A DNA stretch of 64,000 nt from JAEUJM01 sp964635055 (GCA_964635055.1 CAZWMT010000033.1:4270-68269); one strand, 5' to 3'. Shown: positions 33,680 to 42,042, numbered from the stretch's first letter. The notes: a model not told the origin generated them from the sequence alone. Translations and numbers: made by a program.

Positions 33680-34237
33680 ATGCTCGCCTGGATGGATCTC
33701 GAGATGACCGGGCTCGACCCGGCCCGCAACGTCATCGTCGAGATCGCCACGCTGATCACCGACGACGAGCTGAACATCGTGGCCGAGGGCCCCGACCTGG
33801 TGGTCCACCAGCCCGCCGAGGCGCTGGCCGAGATGGACGACGTGGTGGTGAAGATGCACACGAGCAGCGGGCTGCTGCCGGCCATCGAGGCGTCGACGAT
33901 CACCCTCGCCGATGCCGGCGCCCAGACGCTTGCGTTCCTGAAGGAGCACGTCCCCCAGGCCCGCAGCGTGCCGCTGTGCGGCAACTCGATCGGCACCGAC
34001 CGGCGGTTCCTCGCCGCGTACCTGCCCGAGATCGAGGAGTACCTGCACTACCGGTCGGTCGACGTCTCCACCATCAAGGAGCTGGCCCGGCGCTGGTACC
34101 CCGAGGTGATGGGCGCGGCACCGGGCAAAGCCGGGGTGCACCGGGCCCTCGACGACATCAAGGAGAGCGTGGCCGAGCTGGCCTACTACCGCCAGCACGT
34201 CTTCGTCACGCCTCCCACCACCCCACCCTCCGCCTGA
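33680..34237 (+). CDS. orn: Oligoribonuclease
   Basis: A 185-residue DEDDh exonuclease with 'LAWMDLEMTGLDPARNVIVEIATLITD' (D, E), 'PLCGNSIGTDRRFLAAYLPEIEEYLHYRSVDVSTIKELARRWYPEV' (D) and 'AGVHRALDDIKESVAEL' (H, D). It degrades di- and oligoribonucleotides to mononucleotides. Standard length, transcribed alone. Confidence 0.96.
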   Translation: MLAWMDLEMTGLDPARNVIVEIATLITDDELNIVAEGPDLVVHQPAEALAEMDDVVVKMHTSSGLLPAIEASTITLADAGAQTLAFLKEHVPQARSVPLCGNSIGTDRRFLAAYLPEIEEYLHYRSVDVSTIKELARRWYPEVMGAAPGKAGVHRALDDIKESVAELAYYRQHVFVTPPTTPPSA

Positions 34238-34333
34238 TCCCCGCCCTCCTCCGAGGGCCCTGTGGCGGATGTCACCCGCCCTCCCCTTGCGCGCGCCACG
34301 ACGGACGGGCTTTAATCCTGACTTAACCAATCA

Positions 34334-34354
34334 TCTTTATTGGAAAGCTAGGAA
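34334..34354. promoter_or_regulatory. Sulfur-regulon operator candidate, site D
   Basis: TCTTTA, 9 nt, TAGGAA overlaps the start codon of the sulfonate-binding protein gene. The right half is the ideal half-site and the left half is degenerate. An overlapping perfect inverted repeat CCAAT-N7-ATTGG (34327-34343) is an alternative operator. The whole region 34310-34354 is AT-rich compared with its surroundings. Confidence 0.35.
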
Positions 34355-35418
34355 TGCCCACTCACCGTCGCCCCGTGCTCGCGCTGCTCGCCACCCTCGC
34401 ACCGCTCGTGCTGGTGCTGGCCGCGTGCAGCTCCGACGCCTCCACCCGGACGGCTGCGGCGGACGACGCCGCGTCGACCACCGCGCCACCGGTCGCCGCG
34501 GACGCCACGATCCCGGAAGGCACCACGCTGCGGGTGGGCGACCAGCTCGACTACCTGAAGACCGTGCTCGGGCTGGCCGGCGAGGACCAGGACCTCCCCT
34601 ACGAGGTCGAGTACTCCTCGTTCGTGGGCGGCCCCCCGATGCTGCAGGCCTTCCAGGCCGGTGCCATCGACACCGGGTTCGTGGGAAGCACGCCCCTTAT
34701 CTTCGCCCAGGCCCAGGGGCAGCGCATCCTTGCGGTGGCCGGCTGGGCCACCCCCCACGGCAACTACGGGCTGCTGACCGGCCCCGGCATCGACGACATC
34801 AGCGGCTTCGCCGACCTCGAAGGCAGGAGCGTCGCCTACCAGCAGGGAACCGCCGGCGAGGCGGTGCTGCTGCAGGCGCTGGACTCCGAAGGGCTGTCCC
34901 TCGACGACGTCACCCCGGTGAACGTGCCGGTCACCGAGACCGCCGCGGCGCTCCAGAGCGGCAGCGCCGACGCCGGCATCCTGGTCGAGCCCCTGACCAG
35001 CGTGTACCTCGAGGCCAACCCGACCGCCGAGAAGGTGGCCAGCGCGGACGAGATCACCGACCGCTCGTCGTTCGTGATCGCCAGTCAGGCGGCCCTCGAC
35101 GACGCCGGCGTCTCGGCCGCGCTGGGCGACTACATCGGCCGCCTGGTCCGGTCGTTCGCCTACCTGGCCGACCACCCGGAGGAGATCGCGCAGGCGGTCT
35201 ACGTCGACACCTACGGGCTCAGCCCCGAACGGGCCGCCGAGGTGGTGGGCCAGGCGGGCGACGCCGCGTTCTTCGAGCTGCCGGGCGAGGTGCTCGATGC
35301 CCAGCAGCGCCTGGCCGACCTGTTCCAGGCCAACGGCGAGATCCCCGAGCAGGTGGATGTCGCCAGTGAGTTCGACAACCGTTACAACCAACTCGTCGCC
35401 GAGGCGGCGGGCCGGTGA
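34354..35418 (+). CDS. ssuA: Sulfonate/taurine ABC transporter binding lipoprotein
   Basis: The 354-residue protein has a lipobox (LVLAACSSD) and an SsuA/TauA-type periplasmic binding fold: 'LRVGDQLDYLKTVLGLAG', 'GPPMLQAFQAGAIDTGFVGSTPLIFAQ' and 'GRSVAYQQGTAGEAVLLQAL'. It delivers an alkanesulfonate to the permease. It is the first gene of a four-gene operon ending in a TauD-type dioxygenase. The next gene starts within its stop (GTGA). The exact substrate (taurine or another sulfonate) is not known. Confidence 0.88.
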   Translation: MPTHRRPVLALLATLAPLVLVLAACSSDASTRTAAADDAASTTAPPVAADATIPEGTTLRVGDQLDYLKTVLGLAGEDQDLPYEVEYSSFVGGPPMLQAFQAGAIDTGFVGSTPLIFAQAQGQRILAVAGWATPHGNYGLLTGPGIDDISGFADLEGRSVAYQQGTAGEAVLLQALDSEGLSLDDVTPVNVPVTETAAALQSGSADAGILVEPLTSVYLEANPTAEKVASADEITDRSSFVIASQAALDDAGVSAALGDYIGRLVRSFAYLADHPEEIAQAVYVDTYGLSPERAAEVVGQAGDAAFFELPGEVLDAQQRLADLFQANGEIPEQVDVASEFDNRYNQLVAEAAGR

Positions 35419-36332
35419 CGGTCATACACGACACCGAGCCGGCGGCAACACTTCCCCCTGCCGCCGGCTCGGTCGTCGTCGAGGACAGGACGACGCCGCC
35501 GGCCTCCGCCGGTCGGCGGCTGACACGACTGCCGACGCACACGCCGGGTGAGCGGGAGGTCCAACGCCCCTTCATCCCCCGCGGCGTCGAACGGCTGATC
35601 GGCGTCGTCCTCTTCTTCGCCCTGTGGGAGGTGGCGTCGCGGCTGGGCTGGATCAGCCCGCAGGTGCTGGCTGCCCCGTCCACGGTGCTCACCGCCGGCG
35701 TCGACCTGCTCCGCGACGGCACGCTGGGCGGCGCCATGTGGGCGTCGCTGCAGCGGGTGCTCTGGGGCCTGGCCATCGGCATCCCGGTGGGCGGGGCGCT
35801 GGCCCTGCTGGCCGGGCTGTCCCGCACCGGCGACGACCTGATCGACGCCAACGTCCAGATGCTGCGCTTCGTGCCCGTCATCGGCCTGCAGTCCCTGTTG
35901 ATCCTGTGGCTGGGCCTGGGTGAGACCACCAAGATCAGCCTGATCGTGCTCGGGGTCGCCTTCCCCGTCTACGTCAACACGTACTCCGCCATCCGCGCCC
36001 AGGACCCCGGCTACGACGAGTTGGCCGCGGTGGTCGGGCTGAACCACCGGGAGCGCCTGCGCCAGGTGATCATGCCGGGGGCGCTTCCCGGCTTCCTGGT
36101 GGGCATCCGCATGGCCACCGCCGTGGCCTGGCTGCTGCTGGTGTTCGCCGAGCAGCTCAACGCCCAGAGCGGGCTCGGCTACCTGATGATCCGGGCCCAG
36201 ACCTTCTTCCAGAGCGACGTGATCGTCGTCTGCCTGGTGACCTACGCGGTCCTCGGCCTGCTGTCCGACGGCCTCGTGCGCTTCCTCGAGAGGAGGTTGC
36301 TCCGGTGGCAGCCGTCGTCACGCAGGGCCTGA
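35415..36332 (+). CDS. ssuC: Sulfonate ABC transporter permease
   Basis: The 305-residue permease has a hydrophilic N-terminal extension of about 60 residues, then about six helices and the conserved loop 'ELAAVVGLNHRERLRQVIMPGALPGFLVGIRMATAVAWLLLVFAEQL' typical of SsuC/TauC. GTG start overlapping ssuA by 4 nt. Its 3' end overlaps the ATPase gene by 28 nt. Confidence 0.9.
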   Translation: MTVIHDTEPAATLPPAAGSVVVEDRTTPPASAGRRLTRLPTHTPGEREVQRPFIPRGVERLIGVVLFFALWEVASRLGWISPQVLAAPSTVLTAGVDLLRDGTLGGAMWASLQRVLWGLAIGIPVGGALALLAGLSRTGDDLIDANVQMLRFVPVIGLQSLLILWLGLGETTKISLIVLGVAFPVYVNTYSAIRAQDPGYDELAAVVGLNHRERLRQVIMPGALPGFLVGIRMATAVAWLLLVFAEQLNAQSGLGYLMIRAQTFFQSDVIVVCLVTYAVLGLLSDGLVRFLERRLLRWQPSSRRA

Positions 36333-37138
36333 GGCGCTCCTTCGCCGCGCGCGAGGTGCTGCGCTCGATCGATCTCGAGATCGCACCCGGCGAGTTCGTG
36401 GCCCTGCTGGGCCGGAGCGGGTCGGGCAAGTCCACCCTCCTGCGCATCCTCGCCGGCCTCGATCGGGGCGCCGAAGGCACCATCTGGGTCCCCGAGCGAC
36501 GGGCCGTGGTGTTCCAGGACCCCCGGCTGTTGCCGTGGCGATCGGTCATCGCCAACGTGGTCCTGGGCCTGAGGGGTCGCGGCGCCGAGCAGCAGGGCCG
36601 CCACGCCCTGCACGAGGTGGGACTCGACGGCCAGGAGCACGATTGGCCCAAGACCCTCTCCGGGGGCGAGGCCCAACGGGTGGCCCTGGCCCGGGCGCTG
36701 GTGCGCGAGCCCGACCTGCTGCTGCTGGACGAGCCCTTCGGCGCCCTCGACGCGCTCACCCGGCTGAGGATGCACGCCCTCGTGGGCCAACTCTGCGCCC
36801 GGCACCGCCCCGCGGTGCTGCTGGTGACCCACGACGTGGACGAGGCCGTGCGCCTAGCCGACCGGGTGCTGGTCCTGACCGACGGGCGGCTCTCGCTCGA
36901 CCTCGACGTCACCGGCCAGGACACACGCGGCCTGCGCACGCGCCTGCTCGACGAGCTGGGCGTGCACGACGACCTCGAGCCCGTGGCCCTGTCGGCCGCG
37001 GCCCCGACCTCGACGCATTCGACGCCCTCGACCGAGGCACCGGGCCCGACCCCCACGACCACGACCCCCACGACCACGACCCCCACGACCACGACCCCCG
37101 CGACAGCCACGCCCACGACCCCACGTTCGATCCCGTGA
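36305..37138 (+). CDS. ssuB: Sulfonate ABC transporter ATP-binding protein with Thr/Pro repeat tail
   Basis: The 277-residue ATPase has Walker A 'GRSGSGKST', 'VFQDPRLLPWRSV' (Q-loop with the SsuB/TauB signature), 'LSGGEAQRVALARAL' and 'LLLLDEPFGALDA'. The last 40 residues are an unusual Thr/Pro tail encoded by three exact 15-bp repeats (37051-37095). In the +1-shifted frame the same repeats encode a His/Asp-rich tail that ends with an ATGA overlap on the dioxygenase start. The start is inside the ssuC gene. Confidence 0.9.
   Translation: MAAVVTQGLRRSFAAREVLRSIDLEIAPGEFVALLGRSGSGKSTLLRILAGLDRGAEGTIWVPERRAVVFQDPRLLPWRSVIANVVLGLRGRGAEQQGRHALHEVGLDGQEHDWPKTLSGGEAQRVALARALVREPDLLLLDEPFGALDALTRLRMHALVGQLCARHRPAVLLVTHDVDEAVRLADRVLVLTDGRLSLDLDVTGQDTRGLRTRLLDELGVHDDLEPVALSAAAPTSTHSTPSTEAPGPTPTTTTPTTTTPTTTTPATATPTTPRSIP
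37051..37095 (+). repeat. Three exact 15-bp tandem repeats in the ssuB 3' end
   Basis: The unit CCCCACGACCACGAC is repeated three times without change, followed by decayed copies. It encodes (PTTTT)n in the ssuB frame and (PHDHD)n in an alternative frame. Such repeats are prone to length change. Confidence 0.9.
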
Positions 37139-37151
37139 AGGAGCCCCGACC

Positions 37152-38057
37152 ATGACTGCCACCATCAGCGTCAGCGACGTCCCCCACCAGACCCTGCCGT
37201 TCGCGGTCACACCGCTGTCGGGCACGATCGGCGCCGAGATCACCGGCATCGACCTGCGCCGCCAGCTCGACGACGACACCGTCGCCGCCATCCGCTCGGT
37301 GTGGCTCGATCGCAAGGTGGTGTTCTTCCCGGGCCAGCACCTCACCCCCGAGGAGCACCTGGCCTTCGCCGGCCGATTCGGCACGCCCACCGAGGGCCAC
37401 CCGGTCATCCCTGGCCTGAAGGGCCACCCCGAGGTGTTCGAGATCGACTACTCGGCGCCCCGCGAGCTCTACGCCAACTACGGCGACGTCAGCACCCGGC
37501 GGCGGGGCCTCGACTGGCACACCGACGTCACCTTCGTGGCCCGGCCCCCGCTGGGCTCCATCCTGCGGGCCGTGGTCGTACCACCCGCCGGCGGCGACAC
37601 CCTGTTCTCCGACCAGCAGGCCGCCTTCGACGGTCTCAGCAGCTCCCTGGCCGGCTTCCTCGAGACCCTGACCGCGACCCACGACGGCCGCGCCGCCTTC
37701 CAGGGTGTGCTCGACCACGTGGGGGAAGGCTCGTGGGAGGGCGAGACCTTCACCCGGCTCGAGCCCGTCATCCACCCGGTGGTCTGCACCCACCCCGAGA
37801 CCGGCCGCAAGTCGCTGTTCGTGAACCCGGGCTTCACCTCGCACATCAACGAGCTCGAGCCGGCCGAGAGCGACGCCCTGCTGGCGTTCCTGTACGCCCA
37901 CTCGGTGCGACCCGAGTACACGGTGCGCCGCCACTGGGCCGCTGGCGACATCGGCTTCTGGGACAACCGGGTCACCCAGCACTCGGTGGTGGGCGACTAC
38001 GGCGACGCCCACCGGGTGATCCAACGGGTCACCCTCCGCGGCGACGCCCCCACCTGA
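37152..38057 (+). CDS. TauD/TfdA-family alpha-ketoglutarate dioxygenase
   Basis: The 301-residue Fe(II)/2-oxoglutarate enzyme contains 'LSGTIGAEITGIDL', the 'DWHTDVTF' HxD iron site, 'GDTLFSDQQAAFDGLS' and 'WDNRVTQHSVVGDYGDAHRVIQRVTLRGD' (distal His and 2-oxoglutarate-binding Arg). It should release sulfite from taurine or a related sulfonate. Its place behind a sulfonate ABC importer supports that over TfdA-type herbicide or sulfate-ester chemistry, though AtsK-type alkylsulfatase activity remains possible. Confidence 0.88.
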   Translation: MTATISVSDVPHQTLPFAVTPLSGTIGAEITGIDLRRQLDDDTVAAIRSVWLDRKVVFFPGQHLTPEEHLAFAGRFGTPTEGHPVIPGLKGHPEVFEIDYSAPRELYANYGDVSTRRRGLDWHTDVTFVARPPLGSILRAVVVPPAGGDTLFSDQQAAFDGLSSSLAGFLETLTATHDGRAAFQGVLDHVGEGSWEGETFTRLEPVIHPVVCTHPETGRKSLFVNPGFTSHINELEPAESDALLAFLYAHSVRPEYTVRRHWAAGDIGFWDNRVTQHSVVGDYGDAHRVIQRVTLRGDAPT

Positions 38058-38136
38058 GCCCCGACCCCGCCGCCACCCCTGTTCCGCCAGCGGCCCTCCG
38101 CCGTGGGAGCAGCGGCCTCGAGCCACCGGGCCCACC

Positions 38137-38310
38137 GTTCCGGTGGCTGGCATGTGTCGTGACCGTCGCGTTCCAGCCACCAGAACACCAAGGCCATCGT
38201 TCTGGTGGCTGGCATGTGTCGTGAGCGTCGCGTTCCAGCCACCAGAACACCAAGGCCATCGTTCTGGTGGCTGGCATGTGTCGTGACCGTCGCGTTCCAG
38301 CCACCAGAAC
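38137..38310. repeat. Three tandem REP-like 50-bp palindromes, 62-bp period
   Basis: Copies lie at 38137-38186, 38199-38248 and 38261-38310. Each has a 14-bp left arm GTTCTGGTGGCTGG (first copy with one change), a 22-nt centre beginning CATGTGTCGTGA, and the exact complementary right arm CCAGCCACCAGAAC. The spacers are the same 12-mer ACCAAGGCCATC. A fourth copy lies at 23063-23112. The array sits between the convergent dioxygenase and glycosyltransferase genes. Confidence 0.92.
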
Positions 38311-38320
38311 GGCGGGTTGG

Positions 38321-39472
38321 TCAGGTGGTGAGCTGGCGGCCCTTCCAGGTGACGTGGTGGCGCAGGTGCACGTCGACCAGCGACCGGGCGAACACCAACA
38401 GGAAGAACGCCAGCGGGATCGGGTACACCACGGCGGTCCGCAGGCCGAACGAGCCGATGCGGTGCAGCATCCACCCGAGTTGGGCCACGACCGCGGCGTA
38501 GACCGCGAGCGCCGGCACCACCGCGAGGTCGGAACCCACCAGCACCTGGCCGGCCGACCACGCCGCCTCGATGCCGAGTGAGATCCAGGCCGCCACCAGC
38601 ACCAAGGTGGTCTTGCGGGTGCCGGCGGCACCGCCGGCGAAGTTCTTCGTCCACCCCTCGAGGAGGTGCCCGAGGCCGTCGGGGTACATCCGGAAGCCCA
38701 CGGTGCCCCGGCCCCCGAGACACGTCACCCGGATGCCGGACTCGGTGTAGCGGCGGGCCAGGGCCACGTCGTCGAGGATCTCGCCGGCAACGGCACGGTG
38801 GCCGCCCGCCTCCACGTAGTCGGCCCGTGAGGTCACCAGCACCGGGCCGAACGCCCCCGAGGGCGCCCGGCGGGCGCCGAGCGGCGTGAACGCGTCGATG
38901 CCCATCATGGCCACCACGTTGAAGAACGCGCTCAGGCGCTCGTAGGCCCGCCGCACCTCGTGGTACGGCTGCACCGACAGCAGGCCTCCCCGCGCCGCGT
39001 GCTCCCCGAGCAGGTCGTCGAGGCCACCGGGGTCCAGGCGGGTGTCGGCGTCGAGGAACACCAACACGTCGCGCCCGGCGAGCTCGGCGCCGGCCCAACA
39101 CGCCGAGTTCTTGCCGGTCCACCCGTCCGCCAGCGGCGGGGCGGCCACCACCGATGCCCCGCCTGCGCGGGCCACGTCGGCGGTGGTGTCGCCCGAGTCG
39201 TCGTCGATCACGATCACCTCGTCGCCCGGCCGGCGCTCGGCGGCCAGCGACGCCAGCAGCACGGGCAGGGTGCCGGCCTCGTCCCGTGCCGGGATGATGA
39301 TCGAACACGGTGGGCGTGGGCGGGGCGCGGTCGAGACACCAGGGCCGCCCTCGCCGTCGCCCCCCGAACCGCCCACGGCGACCGAGCGCCGCCCGACCAG
39401 GCCCACGTGCCACAGCAGCCAGCAGCCACACAGCAATCGAAGGGCCACGGAGGCGAGGTCGATGCGGGACAT
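38321..39472 (-). CDS. Family 2 glycosyltransferase, membrane-bound
   Basis: The 383-residue protein has an N-terminal helix and a GT2 domain with 'CSIIIPARDEAGTLPVLLASL', 'VIVIDDDSGDTT', 'VLVFLDADTRLDPGGL' (DxD) and 'GEILDDVALARR' (ED motif), and three or four C-terminal helices. The pattern is close to CrtQ-like glycosyltransferases of carotenoid or lipid glycosides. Acceptor unknown. Confidence 0.85.
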   Translation of the reverse strand: MSRIDLASVALRLLCGCWLLWHVGLVGRRSVAVGGSGGDGEGGPGVSTAPRPRPPCSIIIPARDEAGTLPVLLASLAAERRPGDEVIVIDDDSGDTTADVARAGGASVVAAPPLADGWTGKNSACWAGAELAGRDVLVFLDADTRLDPGGLDDLLGEHAARGGLLSVQPYHEVRRAYERLSAFFNVVAMMGIDAFTPLGARRAPSGAFGPVLVTSRADYVEAGGHRAVAGEILDDVALARRYTESGIRVTCLGGRGTVGFRMYPDGLGHLLEGWTKNFAGGAAGTRKTTLVLVAAWISLGIEAAWSAGQVLVGSDLAVVPALAVYAAVVAQLGWMLHRIGSFGLRTAVVYPIPLAFFLLVFARSLVDVHLRHHVTWKGRQLTT

Positions 39473-39556
39473 TGGCTCGGGGAGAGGCTAGGGGGGCCTC
39501 GCGCTCGGTGCTCGGTCGAGCTCGCCGATTCCTTTGGAGGTCGCAGGCCCCGGCCA

Positions 39557-39576
39557 ACTTGACCGAGCGGTCAAGT
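39557..39576. promoter_or_regulatory. Palindromic operator before the MBL-fold hydrolase
   Basis: ACTTGACC-GAGC-GGTCAAGT, with 8-bp perfect arms around a 4-nt centre, ends 11 bp before the GTG start at 39588 and also precedes the divergent glycosyltransferase. This is a TetR-type operator layout. Confidence 0.6.
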
Positions 39577-39587
39577 AACCTGGACAC

Positions 39588-40706
39588 GTGACCAGCGCAC
39601 GTCCCCCGGGCACCAGGCCCCGCAAGCAGGAGCAGGAGGACGCCAGCACGGAGGTCACCGAGGTCGCCCCTGGCGTGTTGCGCATGCAGCTCCCCATCAA
39701 GTTCAGCGGGCTCGGCCACGTGAACTGCTACGCCCTCGAGGACGGCGACGGCTTCACCATCGTCGACCCCGGCATGCCCGGACCGCAGAACTGGAAGGCC
39801 CTGCTCGACCGCCTGGGCCGGGCCGGCACGGGCATCGAGCACGTGCACGGCGTGGTGGTGACCCACTCGCACCCCGACCACTTCGGCGGCGCCGGCAAGG
39901 TGCGGGTGGAGAGCGGCGCCCGCGTGATCAGCTCGACCAGCTTCCGCACGTGGTTCGACGCGGCCGCCGAGGGCGACGATGTCGAGGAGGATCCCGCCGT
40001 CGTCGGCGACAACCTCCAGGCCGCCGAGGAACGTGACGAGCGGCCGCCGCCGTTGCCCAAGTTCAACGGCCGCGAGACCCCGTGGGGCGGCAAGCACCCG
40101 GCGCCACCCAAGTCGTTCCAGATCAAGATGAAGCTGCTCGGGCCGCTGCGGCGCCGCTGGATGGTGGCGCCCCGGCCCACCGTGCGCCTGGCCGACGCCG
40201 ACACCATCGTCCTCGCCGGCCGCGAGTGGGTGGCCTTGCACACACCGGGCCACACCAGCGACCACCTGTGCCTGTACGACCCTGCCGAGGGCGTGCTGCT
40301 GGCCGGCGACCACGTGCTGCCCACCATCACGCCCCACATCGCCGGCCACGGCCGTGACGGCGGCGACGACCCGCTCGCCGACTTCTTCGCCTCGCTCGAC
40401 AAGGTGGCCGCGCTCGACGGCGTCACCCAGGTGCTGCCCGCCCACGGCCACCCGTTCACCGACCTGGCCGGTCGGGCCGCGGCGATCAAGGAGCACCACC
40501 GCGAGCGCCTCGACCTGTTGCGCGACGCCAGCGAGGGGCTGGGTGAGGCCACCGTCGAGACCCTGTCCCACGAGCTGTTCCGCGAGCGGTCCTGGGGCCC
40601 GATGGCCGAGAGCGAGACCTACGCGCACCTCGAGCACCTGCGCGTCGGCGGCGAGGTCACCAGCCGCCGGGTGGACGGGCTCCTCTACTACACGCGCGCC
40701 GGCTGA
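39588..40706 (+). CDS. Metallo-beta-lactamase-fold hydrolase
   Basis: The 372-residue protein shows 'VVVTHSHPDHFGGAGKV' (HxHxDH), 'FTIVDPGMPG', 'LHTPGHTSDHLCLY' and 'LLAGDHVLP', the zinc ligands of the MBL superfamily, plus a C-terminal helical region (about 300-370) found in LACTB2- and beta-lactamase-like actinobacterial hydrolases. A regulated thioester or lactone hydrolase is likely, but the substrate is not determined. The palindromic operator lies just upstream. Confidence 0.85.
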   Translation: MTSARPPGTRPRKQEQEDASTEVTEVAPGVLRMQLPIKFSGLGHVNCYALEDGDGFTIVDPGMPGPQNWKALLDRLGRAGTGIEHVHGVVVTHSHPDHFGGAGKVRVESGARVISSTSFRTWFDAAAEGDDVEEDPAVVGDNLQAAEERDERPPPLPKFNGRETPWGGKHPAPPKSFQIKMKLLGPLRRRWMVAPRPTVRLADADTIVLAGREWVALHTPGHTSDHLCLYDPAEGVLLAGDHVLPTITPHIAGHGRDGGDDPLADFFASLDKVAALDGVTQVLPAHGHPFTDLAGRAAAIKEHHRERLDLLRDASEGLGEATVETLSHELFRERSWGPMAESETYAHLEHLRVGGEVTSRRVDGLLYYTRAG

Positions 40707-40863
40707 CCCGGCCCCACCCGTTCCGGGACCAGATCTCCCGGCTCAAACGGACCCCGTTCCTGTACCCAGAACGCGGTCGGGCGCGAGCTCGGACCGGACC
40801 TGCGTCCCCTCCGAGCGCGATCTCGCCCCTGGGAACCGGCGCCGGTGCGCGATGCCGCGCCGG

Positions 40864-41628
40864 TCAGCTGACGCCGGGGCGGACCCGGGCGCTGGCGTGG
40901 ACCACGTCGTCGTCGACGACCCACACCCAGAGCCCGCCGTCCGGATCCGCCTGCGCCACCACGTCGACGCTGTGGTCGCGCTCGACCGCGTTGCGGTGCT
41001 CCACCTCGACGACGAACGGCGCCCGTAGGTCGCGGCGGTGGGCCAGGTGCTCCTCCACCACCGACCAGTACACCGCGTTGTTCACGTGGTCGAGCGCGTC
41101 GAAGTCGCAGAACCGGGTGGGCCAGGGCACCCGGTCGAGGCCCGGCGGCGTGTCGGGGTGCGACAGGCGCGCCCGGACGCGGCGGCCGTTCACCGCCTCG
41201 CCGTAGACCCGCACGAAGCCCTCGTTCAGCGGTGCCGGGCGACCGGACGAGGGATCGACCGACACCCACAGCGCGGCGGCGTCGAGCACCGCGCCCTGCT
41301 CGCCCCGCAACTGCGTCCGCCGCTCGGCCCAACTGCGGCCGTAACCGCTGGCGAAGGTGGTGAGGGTGAGGGGCTCGCGGAAGCGGGCGAACTGCTCGAC
41401 GCGGATGACCGTCCGCCGGACCACCCACGCGAGGGCGCCCTCGAGGCCGGCGTCGACCGCGTCGTCGGTGGCGATGTCCTGCAGGTACCGGGCCACCGCG
41501 TCGAGCCGCAGGCGGCCGGCGGGGCTCACGTCGCCCAGCCGCACGAGGCGCGACGCCGTGTAGGTGCGGCCCTGATCGGGCACCGGCAGCATCGGATGGG
41601 ACACGTCGGCGGACGGGGCGCTCGGCAC
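40864..41628 (-). CDS. Acyl-ACP thioesterase-like protein
   Basis: From GTG 41628 the product has 254 residues and two hotdog domains. The first carries 'RLVRLGDVSPAGRLRLDAVARYLQDIATDDA'. The second carries 'TRFCDFDALDHVNNAVYWSVVEEHL', with the D..H-V-N-N catalytic region of the FatA/FatB family. It should release fatty acids from acyl-ACP or acyl-CoA. A start at 'MLPVPDQG', 12 codons later, is also plausible. Confidence 0.82.
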   Translation of the reverse strand: MPSAPSADVSHPMLPVPDQGRTYTASRLVRLGDVSPAGRLRLDAVARYLQDIATDDAVDAGLEGALAWVVRRTVIRVEQFARFREPLTLTTFASGYGRSWAERRTQLRGEQGAVLDAAALWVSVDPSSGRPAPLNEGFVRVYGEAVNGRRVRARLSHPDTPPGLDRVPWPTRFCDFDALDHVNNAVYWSVVEEHLAHRRDLRAPFVVEVEHRNAVERDHSVDVVAQADPDGGLWVWVVDDDVVHASARVRPGVS

Positions 41629-41783
41629 CCGTCGATGTTGCCAGGCGGGGCCGCCGCGGCCGGCGAATCCCGGCCCGCGTGGTGGGGCATCGATAAATGG
41701 GTTGACGCGACCAGGGGCCGCGTGGTGCAGTGGCTCCGACTTCGGCACTGGGCCGAGGCACCGACACGAAGGCACACGGACTG

Positions 41784-41984
41784 ATGGATACCTGCACTCA
41801 CAACCTGGTCGGCCAAGCGGCCACCGGTCGGTGCGCGTCCCGTCTGTCGCGCCAGTCGGTGCCCGCCGCCCGCGTGTGGTCGTTCGGCTATGTCGTGCCG
41901 ACCACCGCCACCAAGCCGGTCATCACGATGTCCGCGGACCACGCGAACCTCGAGACCCGGCGGCTGAAGGAGCCTTCGCCCTAG
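41784..41984 (+). CDS. Small leader ORF upstream of the WhiB7-like gene
   Basis: A 66-codon ORF (MDTCTHNLVGQ... to ...RRLKEPSP) with strongly G/C-biased third positions, like real genes here. It resembles no protein I know. It ends 26 nt before an intrinsic terminator. Its codons at 41956-41965 (CCCGGCGGCT) copy the right arm of that terminator and can pair with the terminator left arm. I read it as a regulatory uORF whose translation controls readthrough into whiB. It might also be a small functional protein. Confidence 0.55.
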   Translation: MDTCTHNLVGQAATGRCASRLSRQSVPAARVWSFGYVVPTTATKPVITMSADHANLETRRLKEPSP

Positions 41985-42010
41985 CACCACAGAGCGAAGT
42001 CACACTCCAC

Positions 42011-42042
42011 AGGCCGTCGGGAATCCTCCCGGCGGCCTTTCT
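42011..42042 (+). terminator. Intrinsic terminator in the whiB leader
   Basis: An 11-bp stem (AGGCCGTCGGG/CCCGGCGGCCT, one wobble) with the 6-nt loop AATCCT is followed by TTTCT. It lies between the 66-codon uORF and the WhiB gene, the position of the attenuator in whiB7/wblC leaders. Confidence 0.75.

Noticed and set aside
38137..38310. A short CRISPR array
   Set aside because: The units are themselves 50-bp palindromes, the 'spacers' are an identical 12-mer, there are only three units, and there are no cas genes.
36909..40637. A very long open frame on the minus strand (over 1200 codons), and similar long antisense frames at 593-2410 and 27970-31110
   Set aside because: They lie opposite clearly recognisable genes (dioxygenase, hydrolase, selD/selA, beta-propeller protein). 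They have composition typical of antisense shadows in GC-rich DNA and match no family.
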